Shown here: positions 35,634 through 46,900 of the stretch, one piece after another
How the letters are laid out: every line of letters begins with the position of its first letter
How positions within the stretch are numbered: the stretch's first letter is position 1
The notes under the pieces: model-generated
Told to the model about the DNA's origin: nothing
Seen by the model: the letters and a program-made list of their open reading frames with translations, nothing else
Databases searched by the model: none
Program-made: the position numbers and the translations under genes
Origin: Xenopus tropicalis
Taxonomy: Eukaryota > Chordata > Amphibia > Anura > Pipidae
Assembly: GCF_000004195.4 (NCBI RefSeq)
Contig: NC_030679.2
Span: forward strand, 151,466,284-151,530,283
Length of the DNA stretch: 64,000 nt
Direction of reading: 5' to 3'

Positions 35634-37955
35634 GGTAGCAGGGGCCTGGGAAACCCTGTGTAATTACTGGGGGGCAGGGGCCTGGGAAACCCTGTGTAAT
35701 TACTGGGGGCAGGGGCCTGGGAAACCCTGTGTAATTACTGGGGGGCAGGGGCCTGGGAAACCCTGTGTAATTACTGGGGGGCAGGGGCCTGGGAAACCCT
35801 GTGTAATTACTGGGGGGCAGGGGCCTGGGAAACCCTGTGTAATTACTTGGGGAGCAGGGGCCTGGGAAACCCTGTGTAATTAATAGATAATGGGGGGAGC
35901 AGGGGCCTGGGAAACCCTGTGTAATAGATAATAATGGGGGGGCAGGGACCTGGGAAACCCTGTGTAGTAGATAATGGGGGGCAGGGGCCAGGGAAACCCT
36001 GTGTAATTGAAAATAATGGGGGGGGCAGGGGCCTGGGAAACCCTGTGTAATAGATAATAATGGGGGTCTGGGAAACCCTGTGTAATTGAAAATAATGGGG
36101 GAGCAGGGACCTGGGAAACCCTGTGTACTAGATAATGGGGGTGCAGGGGCCTGGGAAACCCTGTGTAGTAGATAATGGGGGTGCAGGGGCCAGGGAAACC
36201 CTGTGTAATTGAAAATAATGGGGGGGCAGGGGCCTGGGAAACCCTGTGTAATAGATAATAATGGGGGTCTGGGAAACCCTGTGTAATTGAAAATAATGGG
36301 GGAGCAGGGGCCTGGGAAACCCTGTGTAGTAGATAATGGGGGTGCAGGGGCCTGGGAAACCCTGTGTAGTAGATAATGGGGGTGCAGGGGCCAGGGAAAC
36401 CCTGTGTAGTAGATAATGGGGGTGCAGGGGCCTGGGAAACCCTGTGTAGTAGATAATGGGGGTGCAGGGGCCAGGGAAACACTGTGTAGTAGATAATGGG
36501 GGTGCAGGGGCCTGGGAAACCCTGTGTAGTAGATAATGGGGGTGCAGGGGCCAGGGAAACACTGTGTCATTGAAAATAATGGGGGGGCAGGGGCCAGGGA
36601 AACCCTGTGTAATTGAAAATAATGGGGGGGGCAGGGGCCTGGGAAACCCTGTGTAGTAGATAATGGGGGTGCAGGGGCCTGGGAAACCCTGTGTAATAGA
36701 TAATGGGGGAGCAGGGGCCAGGGAAACCCTGTGTAGTAGATAATGGGGGTGCAGGGGCCAGGGAAACCCTGTGTAATTGAAAATAATGGGGGTCTGGGAA
36801 ACCCTGTGTAATTGAAAATAATGGGGGAGCAGGGGCCTGGGAAACCCTGTGTAATAGATAATGGGGGGCAGGGACCTGGGAAACCCTGTGTAGTAGATAA
36901 TGGGGGTGCAGGGGCCTGGGAAACCCTGTGTTAGTAGATAATGGGGGTGCAGGGGCCAGGGAAACACTGTGTAGTAGATAATGGGGGTGGCAGGGGCCAG
37001 GGAAACCCTGTGTAGTAGATAATGGGGGTGCAGGGGCCAGGGAAACACTGTGTAGTAGATAATGGGGGTGCAGGGGCCTGGGAAACCCTGTGTAGTAGAT
37101 AATGGGGGTGCAGGGGCCAGGGAAACACTGTGTCATTGAAAATAATGGGGGGGGCAGGGGCCAGGGAAACCCTGTGTAATTGAAAATAATGGGGGAGCAG
37201 GGGCCTGGGAAACCCTGTGTAATAGATAATGGGGGGCAGGGACCTGGGAAACCCTGTGTAGTAGATAATGGGGGTGCAGGGGCCAGGGAAACACTGTGTA
37301 GTAGATAATGGGGGTGCAGGGGCCTGGGAAACCCTGTGTAGTAGATAATGGGGGTGCAGGGGCCAGGGAAACACTGTGTCATTGAAAATAATGGGGGTGC
37401 AGGGGCCAGGGAAACCCTGTGTAATTGAAAATAATGGGGGGCAGGGACCTGGGAAACCCTGTGTAGTAGATAATGGGGGTGCAGGGGCCTGGGAAACCCT
37501 GTGTAGTAGATAATGGGGGTGCAGGGGCCAGGGAAACACTGTGTAGTAGATAATGGGGGTGCAGGGGCCTGGGAAACCCTGTGTAGTAGATAATGGGGGT
37601 GCAGGGGCCAGGGAAACACTGTGTAGTAGATAATGGGGGTGCAGGGGCCAGGGAAACACTGTGTAGTAGATAATGGGGGTGCAGGGGCCTGGGAAACCCT
37701 GTGTAGTAGATAATGGGGGTGCAGGGGCCAGGGAAACACTGTGTCATTGAAAATAATGGGGGGGCAGGGGCCAGGGAAACCCTGTGTAATTGATAATAAT
37801 GGGGGCTGGGAAACCCTGTGTAATTGATAATAATGGGGGGGCAGGGGCCTGGGAAACCCTGTGTAATTGATAATAATGGGGGGCAGGGGCCTGGGAAACC
37901 CTGTGTAATTGATAATAATGGTAGAGCAGGGGCCTGGGAAACCCTGTGTAATTAC
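35634..37955 (+). repeat. About 40-bp minisatellite filling srrt intron 1
   Basis: About 57 units with gcaggggcctgggaaaccct and gtgtagtagataatggggg. Two linker types alternate: gtagtagataatg and gtaattgaaaataatg, with an acactgtgtcattg variant. Blocks of several units recur in the same order (around 36550-37150 against 37130-37760), so the array also grew by segment duplication. Confidence 0.94.
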
Positions 37956-37992
37956 TAGAGCTTGCCCGTTTCAGTCCAGCTTTCTGCCCCCA

Positions 37993-40900
37993 ATGGCCGA
38001 CAGTGATGACGAATACGATCGCAGGAGGAGGGACAAGTTCCGGCGGGAGAGAAGCGACTATGACCGATCCAGGGAAAGGGAGGAGAGGAGGAGGGACGAC
38101 TGGAGCGACCGGTAAGGCTGACCCGACGTGCGGGGCCCATGGGGGAATGGCTCGGCCGCACAGTTACTAGCAGCCATTTGGGGCATCTCTTTGGAAACAA
38201 AATCTTATTGGTTGCTGGGGGCTTTTAGACTAACGCTCCTTCCCACCTTGCCCCTCTAGAGAATGGGATCGTGGGAGAGAGAGGCGGAGCCGCGGAGAGT
38301 ACAGAGACTATGAAAGCAGGAGCCGCAGAGAGAGGTTTTCCCCCCAACGGCACGATCTCAGCCCCCCCCAGAAACGCATGAGAAGAGACTGGTGAGTGTC
38401 GGGGGCATTATTATAGCCTTCACTATAGGGCAAGGAGCTGTGGGATAGGGCCTGTCCATCCCTCTCTCCTGCCCCAACCGGATGTCTCTCGGGGATGTCT
38501 CATAAATGGGCTGGAACCTGCCAACATGGTCGGTAGGGAACAAGCGGCCAGTCTTGCCCAATGCTTTGCCATGGTTACATACTGAAAGCTAATTTACAGG
38601 GGCAGTTCAACTTAACTTTCAGTATGCTATCAAATGGCCAGTTCTAAGCAACTTTTCAATTGGTCTTCATTATTGATTCCCTTTTCTCTGTAATAATAAA
38701 ACAGTACCTGTACTTGATCCCAACTAAGATATAATTACCCCTTATTGGGGCAGAACAGCCCTATTGGGTTTATTTCATGGTTAAATGATTCCCTTTTCTC
38801 TGTAATAATAAAACAGTACCTGTACTTGATCCCAACTAAGATATAATTACCCCTTATTGGGCCAGAACAGCCCTATTGGGTTTATTTAATGGTTAAATGA
38901 TTCCCTTTTCTCTGTAATAATAAAACAGTACCTGTACTTGATCCCAACTAAGATATAATTACCCCTTATTGGGCCAGAACAGCCCTATTGGGTTTATTTA
39001 CTGGTTAAATGATTCCCTTTTCTCTGTAATAATAAAACAGTACCTGTACTTGATCCCAACTAAGATATAATTACCCCTTATTGGGGCAGAACAGCCCTAT
39101 TGGGTTTATTTCATGGTTAAATGATTCCCTTTTCTCTGTAATAATAAAACAGTACCTGTACTTGATCCCAACTAAGATATAATTACCCCTTATTGGGGCA
39201 GAACAGCCCTATTGGGTTTATTTCATGGTTAAATGATTCCCTTTTCTCTGTAATAATAAAACAGTACCTGTACTTGATCCCAACTAAGATATAATTACCC
39301 CTTATTGGGGGCAGAACAGCCCCTATTGGGTTTATTTCATGGTTAAATGATTCCCTTTTCTCTGTAATAATAAAACAGTACCTGTACTTGATCCCAACTA
39401 AGATATAATTACCCCTTATTGGGGGCAGAACAGCCCTATTGGGTTTATTTCATGGTTAAATGATTCCCTCTTCTCTGTAATAATAAAACAGTACCTGTAC
39501 TTGATCCCAACTAAGATATAATTACCCCTTATTGGGGGCAGAACAGCCCTATTGGGTTTATTTCATGGTTAAATGATTCCCTTTTCTCTGTAATAATAAA
39601 ACAGTACCTGTACTTGATCCCAACTAAGATATAATTACCCCTTATTGGGGGCAGAACAGCCCTATTGGGTTTATTTCATGGTTAAATGATTCCCTCTTCT
39701 CTGTAATAATAAAACAGTACCTGTACTTGATCCCAACTAAGATATAATTACCCCTTATTGGGGGCAGAACAGTCCTATTGGGTTTATTCAGTATTTAAAT
39801 ACTTTTTAGCAGACTTAAGTTACCCAGAACACCTGTAGTTATTTTCATTTATCAGTTTGAATGAAATCAGTTTTTCATTCAAACCACTCCCTGGTAACTA
39901 AGGTAATTTGGATCCTAGCAACTGAAACTCCAAGCTGGAGAGCTGCTGCACAAAAACTGAAATAATTACAAAACTACAAATAATAACAAATGAAGACCAA
40001 TTACAAATGATCTCAGAATATCTCTCTACATCCTACTAAAAGTTAACTCATCGGTGCACAACCCGTTTAAGATGAAATCTTTTTGCTCCAGGGATGACCA
40101 TGGCTCGGACCCATACCACAGTGGCTATGATATGCCCTACTCCAGTGCAGCCGGCGGCCCGGGGTATGGTCCCCCCCAGCCTTGGGGACATCCAGAAATA
40201 CACGTTATGCAGCATCATGGCATTCCTATCCAGGCCAGGTAACTGACCCAGTTGGTTAGGGGCTTATACATGGATGTGTTTTGGGGAGGAGTTACTAATG
40301 ACATCTTCTCTCCTCCTCCAGACTTGGGAACTTGCACGAGGTGGATCTGGGGACCCCGGCCCCCATTATGAAGACCTTTAAAGAGTTCCTGCTCTCCCTG
40401 GAAGACTCGGTGGATGAGACGGAGGCGGTAAAGCGCTACAACGATTACAAGATTGATTTCCGGCGGCAGCAGATGCAGGAGTTCTTCCTCGCGCACAAAG
40501 ATGAGGAGTGGTACGTAGCGCTCCCTTATACCCCTCTTCCTCCTCTTCTTGCCTCTGTCTGCACTCTCTTGCCTTATTCCCACTCTCCTGTGCAACGTTA
40601 GCCTTAAAGGGGTTGTTGAGCTTTCAATTAACTTTCAGTACGACATAGACATTCATAGTCTGAGACAATTTGCAATTGGTCTTCATTTTTTATTTTTTGT
40701 GGATTTTCAGTTAATTCACTTCAGCTCTGTAGTTTGGTATTTTAGCAGCTATCTGGTTGCTAGGGTCTTGTCTACCTTAGTAACCAGGCAGTGGTTAGAA
40801 TGAGAGACTGAAATATGAATAGGAGAGGGACTGAATATAAAGATAAGGGCGAAGACACGTGGTGCGATTGGTCGCCACGACTTATTGTGCCGGTTTACTG

Positions 40901-43900
40901 CTGTAGAGTAACACGCCAGATGCTGCAACTGATCGTATTTAGTTTACATTGGTCCCATTACTTTTGAAAGAAAAAAAAAAGTTGCAGCGACTAATTGCCC
41001 TGTGTGCCTTTGACCCTAAGGAATAGGCAGTAACAATAGAACTGGAGCCTCGCAGAGCAAAAATGTTTGGGGGTCAGTGACCCCCATTTGAAAGCTGGAA
41101 TGATATAGAGGAGGAAGGCAAATATTTCGAAAACTGTAGCAAATAAATAATGAAGACCAGCTGCAAAGTTGCCAAGAATAGGACATTCTATATAACGTAC
41201 TGAAAGTTAATTTAAAGCTGAACCCGCCCCTTTCAACATATTACAGTCCATTACAGTTCCGCCAATGAAGGAACCGCGCAGGTAGCAGTAAAAAAGAAAA
41301 AAAAAACCCAGGGTAAAAGTCTTGCTGTTCAGCAGCTCTCCAGTTTGGAATTTCAGCAGCTATTTGGTTGCTAGGGTCTTGTTTACCTTAGCAACCAGGC
41401 AGTGGCGTGAATTTGAGACTGGGATATTAATAAAAGAGGGACTAAATAGAAAAACAAGGAATTTAAAGTAACAATAAAAATAACATCATAGCCTCATAGA
41501 GCAATAGTTTTTTTTCAGCTAACTGGGTCAGTGACCCCAGTAGGAAAGCTTGGAGAGATTTAGACGAAGTAATAATTAAAAGAAAAAACAACTAACATAA
41601 TGAAGACCAATAGCAAAGTTGCTAGGAATAGTACATTCTTTAACATACCAAAAGTTATCTTAAAGGTGAACCCACCCCTTTAATAAGGGCCATAATATCT
41701 GCTGCTTTATTCTCCAATTTGTTAGTGTGAGTGCTGCGTCTGATAGTAGCCCAGTAGTATTTGGCTACTCCCACCCTCTGGGAACGAGCCACAAGCCATT
41801 GCCTATAATACCATGTTTGTATAGAGCGCAACATGGAGCCCGTTGGGAGGGCTACTTAAATGTGGGTTGGTTACCTTTAAGTTAACCTTTAGTATGTTAT
41901 AGATTGGTGCATCCCTACTTCTGCCTCTCTCCAGCTTTCAAATGGGGGGTCACCCACCCCGGCAGCCAATAACTATTGCTCTGTGAGGCCTTCCCTGTTC
42001 ATATACCAGCTTCTCATTCAAGCCACTCCCTGGTTGCTAAGGTAACTTAGGCCCTAGCAACCAGATAGCTGCACAACTGCAGACCAAAAACTGAAATAAT
42101 GATAAATGAAGACCAATTGCAAATTGTTTCAGAATATTACTCTGTACATCCTGCTAAAAGTTAACAGCCCCTTTAAACTAACCCCCAGTGTTCTAGAACA
42201 GGATTCTGCTCATGTGACTGTTCCAGACAGTCAGGTTTTCATTTGTTGCTATGATGGTTACCAACCTGGCAGTTTCCCTGGTAACCACTATTGGTCTCTC
42301 CTCCCTGCCGGCTTTTTCCCTTCCTTTTCTCTTCCCTCATCCATCCCTCTGACGTGCAACTCCCAGCACCCTTTCCTAGCTGTAGGAGCTCCTGTGTATA
42401 TCAAATAAAGCTGTAATTGTATTTATGTATATTTGTATTTTTTTTTTTTTGTTTTCTTTCTACTTAACCAAAACTGCACTTTTCTCCTTCTCTGAAGCCG
42501 CTCGAGTTTAAGGAATCCTCCTCCTGCCGCCAACATGTTTTTTTTTTCGTTTTTATTTTTCTGTTCGTGATTTTTTTTTTTTTTTTCCGGTGTCAGTGAG
42601 TCAGGTGTTTTTTATTTTCATTAGCTTTCCAATGTTCTAGGGCCTAGCTAGTCAGCGCGCTCTCAGGGAAACACCACTCTGGTTTATAAACATCCCCCGA
42701 AACCTAAAATAGAACCCTGTGGAAATTGGTGAAACTATAAAGTTATTGTTCCAAGTCTCTTGCTCAGTGTGGACCAGGTAACCTATTTGGTGGTTAAGTC
42801 TGTTTTTTTATTTTTATGTTGTGGGGAGGGGGGTTGCGCTTGGGACTGCGACATTGGCGACTTCTGCTTGACTTATGGTTATACAGAAGAGTCTTGCTGG
42901 TTATTGGCTTAATCTTCACCTCTGCGCCTGTGATCAACATAAACCCAAATATGCAGCATTAGTCCCACCTAGAACCCTTTATTCTGCAGAAAGCTTTACC
43001 TGCCTGAGTAACAGCCCTAGAAGCTCCCTGTGTTTGTTTAAGATAGCAGCTACCATTTTAGCTTGCTCTCAGTAGCTTCCTGCTGCAGCTCTGGCTGCTG
43101 GTAGCTCAGATTACACACTGATGGGAGGGGGAGAGAGAAGCAAAGTGAGCAGACTGGTGCCGGTGCCTTGGATTTTTCTGAGAGCAGGAAGCCTGACACA
43201 GAAGAACATGTGACACAAAAGGAAATAAGAAATCCTGTGTTTCTTTTGATAGAGGACTCTCTACTAGAGGTTCTGTATGGGTCCATGTTGAATACAGGTG
43301 TATAGTGCCTCCCCCAGGCGTAAGTGGGCAGATTGTAGGTGCAGTATGAGGGTTTAGCTTATTGTGCAAAGAACACTCTGTATTATCTCTGTATTGGAGA
43401 TGGAGCTGCTGTGTTTGCAGACAGGTACTTTGCTAGGTACGTCCTCCCCGGTTAAGCAAGAGAAACCCAGCAGTTTCATTAGAAAGGTGGGGAGGGGTTT
43501 ATAGGATATTCTCCTAACGGGGATATGGGGGGGCAGTGGGAACTGTGCTCTGTTGCTTTTTCATGTTGTTCCTATGTCGATACAAGCTTGTAATTTTATT
43601 GTTCTCCATTTTGCCTCCTCATTCTTCCCCCCCCCCCCCCCCCCCTCCACTTGCACCTTTTCCTTTCCCCCCCAAGGTTCCGCTCCAAGTATCACCCAGA
43701 TGAAGTGGGAAAGCATAAACAGGAATCCCAGGCTGCTCTGCGCAACCGGCTCAGTGCATTCATGTACCTCATGGAAAACAGCTGGTTAAATGAGGTGCAA
43801 CTGGACATCGCTCAGTCTACAGCCATCATCAAGGTGTTGGACGCAGGTAGGGATGGGCCCACCTTTATGTGCTCCTCTCAGGCCTGTGCGCCCCCCAAGC

Positions 43901-46900
43901 TGACACTCGTGTGCCCCCTTTCTAACAGCCGTCATAAAGATGGAGGGGGGAACGGAAATCGACCTCAAGATTCTAGATGAGGAGGAGGAAGAGGCAAAGA
44001 GAGAGGCTGCAAAGAAAGAGGAAGCACGAGCGACCGAAGCTGAGAAGAAGGTGACGGAGGAGAAGGAACCCCCAGCCAAGGTGAGAGGCAGATGAACCCA
44101 TAAGGGCAGGGGCCCGGGGTGGCAAATGTGTGAAAGGTTTGTGGGCTCATTCCATTTTGTTTGTAGCCTGAAAAAGACAAAGAAGCTGAAACTGAAGAGA
44201 AACCTGTAAAACCCGAGGAGGAGGAGGAAGAGAAGAAGGTAGAAAAGGAAGAGCCAGAGAGGGAAACGAGAAAGGTACAGATATAGGGAGGGAGGCGCTG
44301 GGTGTGCATGGGTAGCCTCAGTGCTTTATTCAGCTGTGTTGCCCCCTCAGCCTGGCACCAGGAAGCGCAAGAGAAGTGGCGACAGTGACGATGGGAGTGA
44401 CTCTGAGTCCGACACTGAGACAGCAAGTCCTAAGCCAAAGGCGGAAACTCCCAGCCAGAACGGTCGGGGTAAGTGGGGATTTCTGTCATTTTGTCTCTTG
44501 GCCTAGAAGGAGCCTCTCTGCCTTACAGAACAGAGGTGCGGGCAACTGCCAAGTTACCCCCAGGGTGACTCTGGGGCAACGGGTGCAAATGTTTTTGCTT
44601 GCCAACAAATACTAACAATACGGCCTTATTGGTTTCCAGCCGAGGATACTCCGAAAAAGGAGGAAGAAACCGAAAAGCAGAAAGAGAAGCAGAAAGAAGA
44701 CCCAGTGAAACCGCGGCCGCTGCACAAAACCTGCTCCATCTTTATGAGGAACATTCCTCCCAACATTTCCAAAGCAGAGATCACTGCGGTAAGAATCTAC
44801 ATGCCCACAGAGACTGACCCAGGGATGTCTGTTCTGTCAGACTGTCACTTATTGCTGTTACTGCCCCTGCCAGGCTGTCTCCCAATCACTGCTGCCTTAC
44901 TCTGCCCTTGCCGGGCTTTCTCCCAGTCACTGCTGCCTTACTCTGCCCTTGCCGGGCTTTCTCCCAGTCACTGCTGCCTTACTCTGCCCTTGCCGGGCTT
45001 TCTCCCAGTCACTGCTGCCTTACTCTGCCCCTGCCGGGCTGTCTCCCAATCACTTGCTGCCTTACTCTGCCCCTGCCGGGCTGTCTCCCAATCACTTGCT
45101 GCCTTACTCTGCCCCTGCCGGGCTGTCTCCCAATCACTGCTGCCTTACTCTGCCCCTGCTGGGATGACCCAGTGCAAGGAAATACCATTAATGCCAACTG
45201 TGGTGCCATCGCAATGTCGCAATTCTCTGCTCCTTTACTTCCCCTTTAGCCATATGTGGTTCTTCCCAGTAGTGATTAATTCCCTTTAATGACAGCACTT
45301 TGTTTTTGGCTTTGCAGCTGTGCAAGAGGTATCCTGGCTTCATGAGGGTTGCGCTGTCTGAGCCCCAACCAGAGAGAAGGTGAGTTCTGTTGTGTTTGTA
45401 TAGTACTGCAAATATACTGTTTCCCACAGCCCGGAGACAAAGCATTCCAGCACTAAATAACTTTTTTTTTTTTTTTTTTAGTTATTTTACTTTTTGTTTA
45501 GAAGCTCTACAGTTTGGCGTTTTAGCAGGTATCTGGTTGCTAGGGTCCAAATTACCTTAGCGACCAGATAGCAGTTTGAATGAAAGGATTGCAAAGGAAT
45601 AGGAGAAGGCCTGAATAGAAAAACAAGTTATATATAGTAACGATAAAACTGTAGCCTCACAGAGCAGTAGTTTATTGGCTGCCGGGGTCAGTGACCCCCA
45701 TTTGAAAGCTAAAAAAAGTTAGAAGTAAACGGCAAATAGATTAAGAATTATAAAAAATAATGAAGACCAATTGATAAGTTGCTTAGAAAAGGCAAGTCTA
45801 TAACATACTTAATAATAAATGCAGGAATTCCCATCATTGCTGCACACGGATTAAATGTGAGTCTCTTCCCTTACGGCAGGTTTCTTCGGAAAGCATACGT
45901 GACGTTCGATCGCAGCGTCAACATCAAGGAGATCTGCTGGAGCGTGCAGAATATCCGGGTATGTACCTTGCCCCGCGGGCTGCCTGCCATTGGCCGTACG
46001 GTCCTCCCCCTCTTATCCCATTGCCTTATTTCTCTCCCCAGCTCCGTGAGTGTGAACTGAGTCCCGGGGTGAACAGAGACCTGACCTATCGAGTGCGGAA
46101 TATAAACGGCATAACCATGCACCGCCCCATTGTGCGCAATGATATCAAGCTGGCAGCAAGGCTGATCCACGCTCTGGATGAGAGAGCTCTGCTGTGGGAG
46201 GGGGAGCAGGGGGACCAGGTGAGACACACATTCGAGTTTCATTGGGTTTGAGAAGTCACAGGTTTAACCCCTACATTAGACCCCCACTCCATGCACATAA
46301 GGATATAGATAGATATAGAGAGAGAACTGTATAGACAAATCTACACATACCTATATAGTCCTATTCTTTTAGGGCTTTGGGGTGCTCGGTTGGACAGGGG
46401 ACTTAGGGCTTTGGGGTGCTCGGTTGGACTGGAACTGAGGGCTTTGGGGTGCTCGGTTGGACTGGAACTGAGGGCTTTGGGGTGCTCGGTTGGACGGGGA
46501 CTGAGGGCTTTGGGGTGCTCTGTTCTAACCTCTGTGCCTCTTGCTTTGCTCCATCATATTCAGATGGTTTCAGCCCAGAATCCCATTCTGAAGAACATCA
46601 CAGACTACCTTATTGATGAAGTGAACGCAGAGGAAGAAGAGCTCTTATTTAGTGCGGGAAGGACCCCTGAAACAGAGACCCCCAAGGAAGGGAACCCCAC
46701 AGAGATCAGCGTGGAGCGGGACGAAAAGCTTATCAAGGTACTGCCATTTGTCCCAGCGCCGTGTAGCTGTGTGTATTGGGCTGGTACTGCCTCCACGGTG
46801 TGTATAGATGTGTCATGTACAGTGCAGGCACGGGACCTGTTATCCAGAATGCTCGGCACCTGGGGCTTTCCTGATAAGAGATCTTTCCATAATATAGATG

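Noticed and set aside
44908..45249. Plus-strand open frames in the 41-bp array between srrt exons
   Set aside because: They are intron repeats; the exon phases on both sides join directly across them.
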